Shown here in pieces: positions 11,307 through 21,100 of a stretch of 64,000 bases of DNA. Position 1 is the stretch's first letter. The number at the start of each line of letters is the position of its first letter. Source of the stretch: Balanoglossus misakiensis (Eukaryota; Hemichordata); contig CM082584.2 of the NCBI GenBank assembly GCA_040954595.2, forward strand, positions 682,001-746,000, given 5' to 3'. Position numbers and translations under genes: made by a program. The notes under the pieces were generated by a model. That model did no database searches. It saw only the letters and a program-made list of their open reading frames with translations, and was not told the origin of the DNA.

Positions 11307-13643
11307 TTATGGTGTAATACGTGTACTACTTTCCTCAAGCAAGCACAGTTTGCGAACATCTCTACGCAATCTTCCTGTTTCAGTCTTCACTAGGACCTGG
11401 CGCACATTGCCGTACTGATCTGGGTAAGTTTGCTGAACTAGTCCTTTTGACCACTGTCCTCTTGGGATATTTTCCTCTACCACGATAACCAAATCTCCAA
11501 CAGTCAGATTTCTCTTGGGCTTCAACCACTTCTGTCTCTGCTGAAGGGAAGGCAGGTATTCGTGTAGCCATCGTTTCCAAAACGAGTTCGCTATGAGATT
11601 AGCTTGGTTCCTTCTGTGATTAGCTGTACTGGTCGTGACAGTGTCTGCAGGAGATGTGCATGGATTCGGCCTCAGTAGTAACAGGCTATTAGGCGTCAGT
11701 GCTTCAAGGTCATTCGGGTCATCTGATTGACGGGTCAAAGGTCGATCATTGATAATCTTCTCCACCTCCGCCAAGACAGTAAGTAAAGTTTCGTCGTCAA
11801 TTAGTTGGTTTCCAACGAGTGCTCGTAGGATTTTCCGCACTGAACGTATCATCCTTTCCCAAACTCCTCCAGTATGACTGGCTGCGGGTGCATTGAAATA
11901 CCATTGGATATCCCTCTTGCGTAGACTATCAGTTATCTTCTCTTGATTCCAACTCGCTAGAGCTTCTTTGATTTCAGTTTCCGCTCCCCGGAAATTTGTT
12001 CCGTTGTCACTGTATACCGTTTTTGGTGGACCACGTCTGCTGACAAATCTCCATACTGCCTGAATAAATGAATCTGTGGATAAACTGTGGGTGACTTCAA
12101 TATGCACAGCTCGTATGGCGAGACAGGTGAATATACATCCGTATCGTTTGGACGTTCCTCTTCTCCACTTGACTTTCGGAGGACCAAAGAAGTCGATTCC
12201 CACTGCAGCAAATGCACTCTCACCTGGAGTAACTCTTGGGGTTGGAATTCTTCTGACAGTAGCTTGGCCTCTCAAAATCCAATATTCTTTTCGGATTCTG
12301 GATAACACATGGGTGGTTCCTACGTGACCTTCCTGCTCATGGAAAAACTGAACAATTAATTCGGTCACTTGATGATTATGGGGTAGAATAATAGGATGTT
12401 TTGTGGTTTCATCTATGGGGGCGTTGTTTAGTCTTCCACCAACGTGTATAATGCCATCTTTGTAGATTGGACTGAGTCTGCAAAGTGGACTGGTATATCC
12501 TTCAGAATCTGGTTTTCTGCTTGGATTCTTCAACTGTGTTGATATTTCCTTAGGAAACGCTTTCCGTTGAACGACTCTAATGACTTCTAAGGTAGCATCG
12601 GACACTTCTGACACCGTTAGAGCACCAACCGGAACTTTACCATTTCCGCCATTCTCAATGCGAGCTCGGAGATACTTCTTGTATCGTAAAATCCAAGCGA
12701 CAGATTTGCAAAGTTTGTACCATGACGAAAATCTGTGAATTAACGAATGGATGATATCAGTGTCATCTGTCTGGTTGCTGTTTACCACTGCGCATACCTT
12801 TGCCATTTTCAATTCGTTGTCCTCATCCGATATTCTTGGTAAGTCGGTAGGTTGGGTTGGCCAGTTTCCTTCAGATTTCCAGAGAAATTCTGGACCTTCG
12901 AACCACAGTTTGGACTTCGCTTTGGCGGCTTTCAAGGTAATACCTCGGGAGGCACAATCAGCTGGATTGAGTTGTGAAGGAACATGATGCCATTGTGACG
13001 GTAGTGTTGCATCGTGTATTAGTTGTAGGTGGTTGGCTACAAAGGTCTTGAAGCGTCTTGTTGAGCTGCAGATATATTGTATAACAATGGTAGAGTCTGT
13101 CCAGAATCGCTCTCGATGGATAGGAAATTGAAGTTCTTCTTTTATCTGTTTGCTGACTTTAACGGCCACTGTTGCTGCTGTCAATTCCAATCTTGGTACT
13201 GTAATGGTCTTCAGTGGAGCAACTCTAGATTTGCCAGTCACGAGGCTGCAGTGAAAGTTACCACCTTTGTCAGTAAACCGTAGGTAGGAAACAACCCCAT
13301 ATCCTTCCGTTGAAGCATCGCAGAAATGATGAATTTCTATAGATTGTGGCTGGCCAAAACCTGGAGGTGTGTAACACCGTGGAATTACCATGGCTTTTAA
13401 CATCGGTAACTTCTGTAACCATTCACGCCAAACAACTAGATATTTCACTGGTATGGCTTCATCCCATCCACATCCTTCTTTGCATAATTCTTGTAATAAG
13501 CGCTTAGCCGGCAATACAAATGGTGCAACAAATCCTAGTGGGTCGTACACAGATGCTACAACTGAGAGAATCCCTCTTCGAGTTTCACTTTTACTTTCCT
13601 TGCCAACTCTGAAGCTCATACACTGCAAATTCTGCAAAAACAA
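11307..13643 (-). CDS. pol: BEL/Pao pol, downstream half: end of RT, RNase H, integrase (split gene)
   Basis: Open frame of 778 residues, of which the first 8 come from the nested transposon; native pol starts at residue 9 (13619). Residues 20-75 are the connection after the RT (ETRRGILSVV, YDPLGFVAPF). RNase H acidic residues are D109 (HHFCDAS), E153 (PRLEL), D183 (FWTDS) and probably D229 (NPADC). The integrase N-terminal finger keeps both histidines (H435, H440), but the expected cysteine pair is absent: no Cys lies between H440 and C503, and the spacer to the core is about 30 residues shorter than usual for the family. The integrase core triad is D484 (GIDFFGP), D546 (YSDNGTN) and E596 (GGVWERM). 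Residues ~685-770 match the DUF5641-type C-terminal domain (KPKRNLTVGDLV). There is no internal stop. Its role would be template RNA removal and cDNA integration; it is split from its start and probably not functional. Confidence 0.93.
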   Translation of the reverse strand: MFLQNLQCMSFRVGKESKSETRRGILSVVASVYDPLGFVAPFVLPAKRLLQELCKEGCGWDEAIPVKYLVVWREWLQKLPMLKAMVIPRCYTPPGFGQPQSIEIHHFCDASTEGYGVVSYLRFTDKGGNFHCSLVTGKSRVAPLKTITVPRLELTAATVAVKVSKQIKEELQFPIHRERFWTDSTIVIQYICSSTRRFKTFVANHLQLIHDATLPSQWHHVPSQLNPADCASRGITLKAAKAKSKLWFEGPEFLWKSEGNWPTQPTDLPRISDEDNELKMAKVCAVVNSNQTDDTDIIHSLIHRFSSWYKLCKSVAWILRYKKYLRARIENGGNGKVPVGALTVSEVSDATLEVIRVVQRKAFPKEISTQLKNPSRKPDSEGYTSPLCRLSPIYKDGIIHVGGRLNNAPIDETTKHPIILPHNHQVTELIVQFFHEQEGHVGTTHVLSRIRKEYWILRGQATVRRIPTPRVTPGESAFAAVGIDFFGPPKVKWRRGTSKRYGCIFTCLAIRAVHIEVTHSLSTDSFIQAVWRFVSRRGPPKTVYSDNGTNFRGAETEIKEALASWNQEKITDSLRKRDIQWYFNAPAASHTGGVWERMIRSVRKILRALVGNQLIDDETLLTVLAEVEKIINDRPLTRQSDDPNDLEALTPNSLLLLRPNPCTSPADTVTTSTANHRRNQANLIANSFWKRWLHEYLPSLQQRQKWLKPKRNLTVGDLVIVVEENIPRGQWSKGLVQQTYPDQYGNVRQVLVKTETGRLRRDVRKLCLLEESSTRITP
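13619..13620. other. Target-site duplication TA, left copy
   Basis: The dinucleotide TA abuts the left terminus of the nested DNA transposon and is matched by TA at 18214-18215. Removing the element and one TA leaves the retrotransposon reading frame unbroken across the site, which independently supports both the element ends and the 2-bp duplication. Confidence 0.8.
13621..13633 (+). repeat. Left terminal inverted repeat of nested transposon
   Basis: CACTGCAAATTCT, an exact inverted match to 18201-18213. Beyond 13 bp the two ends diverge, although both then enter arrays of the same 16-bp motif. Confidence 0.88.
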
Positions 13644-13646
13644 GCC

Positions 13647-14019
13647 GGTTTGTACTCAAGCCATTCGGGTTTGCTGACAAGCCACCTCGTCATACTTGCC
13701 GAAACTTCGGTATTTCCACAAGCCGCTAAATTTTCTGGTGTGTGCCAGCAAGCCAGTCAATGTTAGAAAAATGGTTTGTAAATACGCCGCTGGACAACCT
13801 GTCTGGAATGGCTTATTATTAAGCCATTGAACACAATCTCTGGTTTGCTCGCAAACTTTAGTGATACTTATGTCTGGCTCGAATTTGTACCATATTTAAC
13901 CTTGGCTGCATTTTAAGCCGTTGGAGTTAGTGGTCGCTTTTCAAACCATAAAAAGATGTATGTATGGTTTGAAAACACGCCATGGAAAACTTTGCCGGGA
14001 TGTGGTTCATATACACGCC
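13647..14019. repeat. Left subterminal array of 16-bp imperfect palindromes
   Basis: Twelve sites of the form GGYTTGNNNNCAARCC or close variants start at 13647, 13668, 13709, 13739, 13773, 13810, 13842, 13876, 13904, 13932, 13966 and 14004. Mean spacing is about 32 bp. Clear examples are GGTTTGCTGACAAGCC (13668) and GGTTTGCTCGCAAACT (13842). Sequence between sites is not conserved, so the motif itself is the repeated unit. In DNA transposons such subterminal repeats usually bind transposase; here that is inference. Confidence 0.8.
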
Positions 14020-14388
14020 ACGCTGGGCACAATGTCTTGCGAAATACCCTGATTTGGCGCGCGAATGCAGGGTCAAAGGTTATTTATTACACAACTACAA
14101 CGTTTTGACGCGAGAGAAGACGGTCCACGGGTGAGGAAGCCGATCGAATCACGTCGTTCCCTTTATAAAATTCGTTCAGCGATTTACAATGCACTCAACC
14201 TGTTCCTAAGGTAGAACCGAAATACTATATGCGTGGATAATTACTTTGGCACCGAGCATCGTTATGGAAGGATGACATCTAATGACTTAGCAGTTGACCG
14301 CCAGCATCTACGAGACCGTAACATAGAACAATGCCGGTTGGGGTAAGTCCTGCTTCCATTCCATTTTGTGACAGTAACTACATTTTTG
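14020..14388. other. Unique interior of nested transposon, no gene seen
   Basis: About 370 bp between the left subterminal array and the ~215-bp repeats. No coding frame, RNA gene or repeat was recognised. It is presumably transposon internal sequence or captured host DNA. Confidence 0.5.
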
Positions 14389-15170
14389 CGAGCAGTGAAG
14401 ATAATACAAAATTAACAGGCCTGAATCCTGTATATACTGACTTGATCATGTGTTGATGATAGCTGAAAAGCATGTGAGAAGAAGTAATGTCAAAAGTTTG
14501 ACAGCATAAAATGATAAAGTAGGGAGTGGGGCCCCAAAGGAATTTCATTATTCTTGCTATTTTCAGCCTCCATCCCCGTTCATTTTTGTTTATGCATTTT
14601 TGTGAGCGAAGGCGATGCAAAGTATGTCACTATTAACAGGCCCGAATCCTGTATATACTGACTTGATCATGTGTTGATGATAGCTGAAAAGCATGTGAGA
14701 AGAAGTAATGTCAAAAGTTTGACAGCATAAAGTAGGGAGTGGGGCCCCAAAGGAATTTCATTATTCTTGCTATTTTCAGCCTCCATCCCCGTTCATTTTT
14801 GTTTATGCATTTTTGTGAGCGAAGACGATGCAAAGTATGTCACTATTAAAAGGCCTGAATCCTTTATATACTGCATTGATCATGTGTGGATGGTTACAAA
14901 AAAGTCTGAGCAAATCAAAAGAATTTTTTTAATGCAGCTCTGGAGTGGGGCCCTATAGCGCTATAGCCTAGGAATTTCACCATGCTTGCTATTGGCAGCC
15001 TACATCCCCATTCATGTTTGTTTATGCACTTTTACTAGTCAAGATAATTCAAAATATGTAATAATATCTATACTGTATTGATCATTTGTAGATCGAGAGA
15101 TATTTCAAATATATGAAGCTTCGAGTGGGGCTAGTGGCAGTGGAAGTCAACATTGGGGGGGGGGGGGGGT
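14389..15170 (+). repeat. Tandem repeat, ~215-bp period, about 3.6 copies, increasingly diverged
   Basis: The anchor AGGCCTGAATCC or AGGCCCGAATCC occurs near 14417, 14639 and 14851 (spacings 222 and 212, the difference being a 10-bp indel). Each copy then has TGATCATGTGTTGATG-like sequence, GTGGGGCCC and a stretch ending in GTTTATGCA. Copies 1 and 2 are almost identical, copy 3 is clearly diverged, and copy 4 (from about 15031) is degenerate and ends in a 14- to 15-base G run near 15156-15170. Confidence 0.85.
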
Positions 15171-15850
15171 AACCGCAATAAAAATGTTGTTTTGTGTTCC
15201 AATACTATATCAATGGATACCCATAATATTTAAATCATTGGCTGAATAATTTTTTTTTGATAAACCATGATCTCGGACCACAGGATTATTTAACCCCTGC
15301 ATGCCTGCGATTTGTAACAATAATGATTCCTACTTTAATTGAACCCCAGATATTTGCATAAGAATGAAATAAATGATCTTGGTTTTGCAGGAGTGGTGAT
15401 ACTGGTTATGGGAAGGAGCAGTTGTTATTTTATTAGGCACCACAAAAATATGAAAAAGTCAACAAGTAGCATTGATGTTGAAGCATACACGGTATGTATA
15501 ATTAAGTAGATTTTGTTATTTTTTTAATATCCATTTTTGTCATCTAGTCATCTGTTTTCTTTACAGTTTAGTTTGTAGGGACTTCATTATAAAATACCAA
15601 CCACGTGGTTATAATTTCAGTATTGCATTTGGGAAGAGATTTTATTATTTATGCCTAAAAACTAATTTTAAAGGAACATGCCTATCCGTATTTATTAATA
15701 TAGTCCAGCTATCATGTATGTAACATGTATTCAGTTATAGTCAAAGGAAACAATTCACTAAACTCTAGGTGCGAAATTTCATGCATTGCTCATTGAATCA
15801 ATTTCATCTTGTTTGTTACATGCTGTGTATCTCATGGTTATGTTTGTGTT
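15171..15850. other. Unique interior of nested transposon, no gene seen
   Basis: About 680 bp of AT-rich sequence between the G run and the 70-bp minisatellite. Only short open frames; no domain, RNA gene or splice structure could be supported. Confidence 0.5.
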
Positions 15851-16530
15851 TCATGGTTGCTGCCTATAACATTAGGATGTCTCCATATTGTAGTGTTGTA
15901 TCGATCAGTCTCATGTTCTCATATGGTTGCTGCCTATAACAGTAGGATGGCACCATATCGTAGTGTTGTATCGGTCAGTCTCATGTTCTCATATGGTTGC
16001 TGCCTATAACAGTAGGATGGCACCATATCGTAGTGTTGTATCAGTCAGTCTCATGTTCTCATATGGTTGCTGCCTATAACATTAGGATGGCACCATATCG
16101 TAGTGTTGTATCGGTCAGTCTCATGTTCTCATATGGTTGCTGCCTATAACAGTAGGATGGCACCATATCGTAGTGTTGTATCGGTCAGTCTCATGTTCTC
16201 ATATGGTTGCTGCCTATAACAGTAGGATGGCACCATATCGTAGTGTTGTATCAGTCAGTCTCATGTTCTCATATGGTTGCTGCCTATAACATTAGGATGG
16301 CACCATATCGTAGTGTTGTATCGGTCAGTCTCATGTTCTCATATGGTTGCTGCCTATAACAGTAGGATGGCACCATATCGTAGTGTTGTATCGGTCAGTC
16401 TCATGTTCTCATATGGTTGCTGCCTATAACAGTAGGATGGCACCATATCGTAGTGTTGTATCGGTCAGTCTCATGTTCTCATATGGTTGCTGCCTATAAC
16501 AGTAGGATGGCACCATATCGTAGTGTTTTG
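15851..16530 (+). repeat. 70-bp minisatellite with three-unit higher-order pattern
   Basis: The monomer starts ATATGGTTGCTGCCTATAAC and repeats every 70 bp from 15921 to about 16530, after one diverged copy at about 15851-15920. Two diagnostic sites (CAGTAGG or CATTAGG; TCGGTCAG or TCAGTCAG) sort units 1-8 as a, b, c, a, b, c, a, a. A 210-bp trimer was therefore itself duplicated. The ninth unit decays at about 16520. The period is not a multiple of three, so it is not a protein repeat. Confidence 0.93.
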
Positions 16531-17556
16531 TGGTATGTGTGTCAGTCTCATGGTCATTCCCCATTGATAAATAGAGAGACACTATCTTCTTTTGTTGAGT
16601 ATGTCTCATACGAGTCATTGTCATATTTTCTTGTGTACATATGTGTTATGTGTTGTTTTCATGCTGGAAATTGTTTCTAATATACACTCATGTTAATTTC
16701 TAACAAGATTGTTTTCTCTTTTAGTTTTTCACTATTTGAGAGTGTTTCCCATTGAAAGAAGACGAAGTTTCATAGTAAGGAAGAAGATACTCAAGGCTAC
16801 TGCCATGACTCCAATACTCAAATGCATATAAAGGAGGATTTAAAAGTACTTTTCCACACTTAATGGTGACTTTGAAATCTGTATTCATGTCAGTTTTGAC
16901 AAACAGTAGATAAAAAAAATGAGGCATTTTGATGGATTGAAATGATTTTCCCTAACCACTGAACGGAAAATGAGATAAAAGTTTTATTGTATATATTTTC
17001 TATCATTTATGTGGTTAATTCATTTGATTTACATAATACCATGTATTTACCGTTGTTCCTTTTTTCTTACATTGTCATTACAATAATAATGATTGACCAA
17101 AAAAAGATCTTTCTCGGTGTGCTTTTTTGACAGGTTAACATACCATTGACTGTGGAGTACTAAGATGCTGCACATTATGACACATGTTATGCTTCAAGAC
17201 CAAGTTATTTAAGGGCATAGTAACTAACTTTGGGCTATTTTTTATGTATTTTTGTTCAGTGTATCGACTCCTTATTTCTGTTCTACTCCTTAAAGCATGA
17301 TTAACTGCCCAGGTTCGGGATCTCAACTTTGGCCTTTGCAAATGAGTTCAGGTCTGGACTAAAATTATGTTTTTTGACAATTGCTGATTGTACAATTATG
17401 GCAGTGTATAGAATCTAGTAAATGGCATTGCATCATGCTTTGGTGAGTTGAACAAGAAACTGCAGTCACTTGAAAGAGCAAAAATGCTAAAAATGGCCCA
17501 AATTTATAACTATAGCTTTTAGGTAAACAGAAGCAAAACATGCAATTCAAATGTTT
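16531..17556. other. Unique interior of nested transposon, no gene seen
   Basis: About 1 kb of AT-rich sequence with several short open frames on both strands, none longer than about 85 residues and none with recognisable motifs. No transposase remnant (for example a DDE-like motif) could be supported. Confidence 0.5.
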
Positions 17557-18094
17557 GGCTTGCTTACAAACTGCATTCTGTGTAAGAATGGTTTGTATAC
17601 ATGTACATGCCAAAGCCTAAGCAGAGTGGCTGATTTTTAAACCACTGCTCAAGCATTCTCAGTTTGTCAGCAAACCAGGAAATGCTAATTTTTGGTTTGC
17701 TGGCAAACTGAAGTGATTCATGTTTGGTTTGCTAGCACACCAGTTTTAAGTAGAAGTTGGCTTTCAGACAAGCCAATGTAAATTTTAAGGGTTTACATAC
17801 AACCCCCTTGTATTATTCGACGGTTTGTTGGTAAGCCATTGTTTTAGAAAGTGGCTTACATGCAAGCCATCATAATATATTCATTGGTTTATATACAAAC
17901 CCCTTAGATTTGTGATGGTTTGTTGACAAACCACTGGATAATGAATCGGTGTGTCTTCAAGCTCATTTGCTGAATAGAATGGCAGGCCAGCAAGCCATAT
18001 TTCATTACTATGGTTGGCCTACACACCACTCATTAAACTTGCTGTGGTCTATCAGCAAGCCGGTAAGTTATATAAAACGGCAACTCAGCAAGCT
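17557..18094. repeat. Right subterminal array of 16-bp palindromes, ~32-bp periodic
   Basis: Seventeen sites start at 17557, 17590, 17628, 17661, 17694, 17726, 17759, 17790, 17822, 17853, 17886, 17917, 17948, 17981, 18012, 18046 and 18079. Spacings within the last fifteen are 31-34 bp. Strong examples are GGTTTGTTGACAAACC (17917), GGCTTACATGCAAGCC (17853) and GGTTTATATACAAACC (17886). Sites fit GGYTTGNNNNCAARCC with a variable centre, while intervening sequence varies freely. The spacing equals about three turns of B-DNA, so sites face the same side of the helix. Confidence 0.88.
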
Positions 18095-18109
18095 AAATTC
18101 AAGCCAAAA

Positions 18110-21100
18110 TCATGCCAAATTTGAAGAAACGAAAGAAGCCGATTTGCGACAAACAAGCCGGTTTGGATTTGGCTTGAATTTAGCTTGCAGGAAAGCCAGA
18201 AGAATTTGCAGTGTAGTATCTTCTTGAATGTCCCATTGTACACCAAGAGCTCTGTCAACTGGTAAGTCTTCCAGGTCTAAATTCATCACAGATGGCGCCC
18301 TTTCTTCTGACGGGATGGAGGACAATACTTCTGTGCAATTAGAAATCCATTTGGTCAGATGAAATCCACCATTAGACAAAAGAGCTGAAACTTCAGTGAT
18401 GAGTCTCTTGGCTGTGTCCACGGCAAGTACTGATTTTAAGAAATCATCCACGTAGAAATTTCTGTAGACAGCATCTATGATGTCCGAGTCGAAGTTACTT
18501 CTATTGTCATCAGCTGTTCTCCGGAGGGCGTATGCTGAACAACTAGGTGATGATGTCGCGCCAAACAAATGAACAAGCATTTGATGATCGACGGGCTCCT
18601 TCGTGAGGTCACCGTTAGGCCACCATAGGAATCGCAGGACATCACAATCTTCGGGGTCGACATGAACTTGGTGAAACATTTGCTTGATATCAGCAACCAC
18701 TGCAACAGGATACTGACGGAACCGTAGCAAGACTCCAACCAAGGAATTGGTCAAATCCGGACCCTGCAGGAGTTGATCGTTCAGTGAAGTTCCTCCACAT
18801 TTGGCAGCACAATCGAAGACGACTCTCACCTTTTCTGGTTTCATGGGATGCGTCACCGGATGATGAGGTAGGTACCATAACCGTATATCGTCTTCTTTGT
18901 TTTCATCAGATACTTCTTTTGCATGACCTTGTACAATATAGTCTTGTATAGTTGTACTGTACTTTTCATGGAGATCTGGATCTTTAAGTAGACGTCTTTT
19001 GAGTAGGTTGAGTCGTTTCTCAGCTACATGCCTGTTATTTGGTAAGGCTGGTTCTTCAAATTTCCAAGGTAGCTTCAACTGATAGTGGCCATTTTGTAGA
19101 CGGACAGATCGATCCATTATCGCCTTTGCCCTTCGGTCTTCTAATGACATGCATTCTTTAGTATCCACTAGATTTTCGTTGAAGTCGGCATTGTACATCC
19201 TTTCCAATTGTGATGAAATGGACTCCATACCTTTGATAGAAGTATCACTGTCGATGATCTGGTCCATATTGATACAGTTGATTGATGAGTTGGTTTCTTT
19301 CTTTCCTTTCATCGGCCCAATCAACGTCCATCCAAGTAATGTTCGGATTGCGTATGGTTGTTTTCTCCCGGCACGTCTTTCCTCCAGGACCCAGTGTGCT
19401 TCTGGAATGTCGTTACCGATCAGGATTGTGACTTCCTTGTTCTGCAATTCTGGTAATTCAACATCCTTCAGATGAGACCATTCCTTCGTATCCTCTGCTG
19501 TTGGTATACTGTTTGCCGTTATGGGAAGTTTGTCCGTCGTCCATACCTTATCAAGATGAACACTTTGATTTCTATGTAGACCTCGTACATCTAATTTAAC
19601 TTCACGTCCATACTTCTTCGTTTCAGCATCGAGTGTGGAAAGTGTATATGTAATGGGTTGTCCACCCAAACCAAGTCTGTCTGCTAGAGATGAGAGACAT
19701 ATTGTTGTGTCTGAACCATTGTCCAGGAATGCATAAGTTTCAATCTCTGCTCCTCCCTCCACTCCACTTACTCGGACTGGTACAACTTGTAGGCTGATAC
19801 GTGGCTTGTTTGTCCTGGTTGCTTTACAATGAACGGTGTTACCGGCCCCATTGGTTACTTCAGAATTCCCGTCACTTTTCTCGTCTTTATTCTTCCCAAG
19901 ACGTGTTGTGGGTGGAGCTGGTCTACCACTTCCACTGGGATACACTTCATTTGACGACTGGCTAGGATGTGACGATACTGGGTGTAGTAATGGGTGGTGA
20001 AGTCTTCCACAGTCAGTTACTGGACAAAACAATCCACTTTTGCAGTTTTTAGCGAAGTGTCGAGGGGTTGCTTCCAGACAACAATCACAGAGGTTCTGTT
20101 TTCGCACAAACGTTTTCTTCTCCATGAACGACTTCCTGGCAAACTTCCGGCATCTCTGCAGTTGGTGTTGTCCTTGGCAGAAAAGACATCTAATTTCTCT
20201 CTTGGATTGGCAGTAGGGTTTGTCTTGCGTCTTGCCGTACATTTCATGACTTACTTGTGTGGTCAAAGTAGTAGCCTTGGTGAATTGTTTGACCCTGGAC
20301 TTTACGTCTCTCTCTGGTTCTGGTTTTGATCCAACCAACATCCCGAATCTTGTATTGGCCAAGGCTGCTCGCTTCTCCAAAAACGCTGTCAGATGGATGA
20401 ATTCTGGTTCAATACCGGAGTAAATCATTCTTCCAGCTTCTTTTGCCCATTCTCCTTGTAGAAATGTAGGTAGGCGTCTCACTATCTTCTCCAATGTATC
20501 CATGGAGTTCAGATCAGCGGTGTATTTCATTTGGCTGGAACACATATGACAATTATTCATGTCACGTGCCAACTGTAGCAACTTTGATGTGTCCGTGGCC
20601 TTGATCTGTGGTCCCTTGACGACTTTGTCTATGGTGGCATGGACGATCGTGTGTTTCTGGCCGAAATTCTGGTATAATATTTTCCTTGCTTCAGTGTAAC
20701 CTTGTTCTGGAGGTAGAATCACACAGTTCTTGATTGCTTCTTTGGCTGGTCCAGTGCAGTATTGGATGAGATAAGCCAATCTAGTGCCATCATTGGTTGT
20801 TCCCTTTACAATGTTTATCTCAAAATTTCTGATGAACGTGGGGTACACTACTGGGTCACCATTAAACGATAGGAATTCCCGCTTCGGCAAATTCAAACTA
20901 GTTACAAGTGCTTGCGTGGCTTCACTCTGTTGTCTTATCATACTCTGTAGGATTTCGTGTTGCCCATCCCGCAATGGACTTGGTTCATTTCTATAAAGTT
21001 GTTCCCCAATATTGTGGTCCACGGGCTGCCATTCTGGTGCATTCGGATTTAATGCTGCCACATTGCCCTCCAACTGTTTCACATTTTCGGACAGCGGTCT

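Larger units (their letters stand above)
13621..18213. mobile_element. Nonautonomous DNA transposon with CACTG termini, nested in BEL pol
   Basis: A 4,593-bp insertion bounded by perfect 13-bp inverted repeats (CACTGCAAATTCT at 13621-13633 and its reverse complement at 18201-18213) and a TA duplication. No transposase, and no coding frame of meaningful length or recognisable similarity, was seen, so it is nonautonomous. Inside lie subterminal palindrome arrays at both ends, a ~215-bp tandem repeat, a G run and a 70-bp minisatellite. CACTG ends with dense subterminal repeats recall CACTA/EnSpm-type (CMC) elements. The 2-bp TA duplication is also compatible with other superfamilies, so the superfamily is unresolved. 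Confidence 0.85.

Noticed and set aside
13390-13677. Plus-strand open frames opposite the retrotransposon (also at 12076, 19149, 19994 and 21346)
   Set aside because: They are antisense shadows of the long minus-strand gag-pol frames and show no motif of their own.
15851-16530. CRISPR-like array
   Set aside because: There are no distinct spacers: the whole 70-bp unit repeats, as in a minisatellite, and the host is eukaryotic.
13621-18213. Host gene captured in the nested transposon
   Set aside because: Only frames below about 95 residues are present, overlapping the 70-bp and ~215-bp repeats or AT-rich sequence. No domain, splice pattern or codon bias could be supported.
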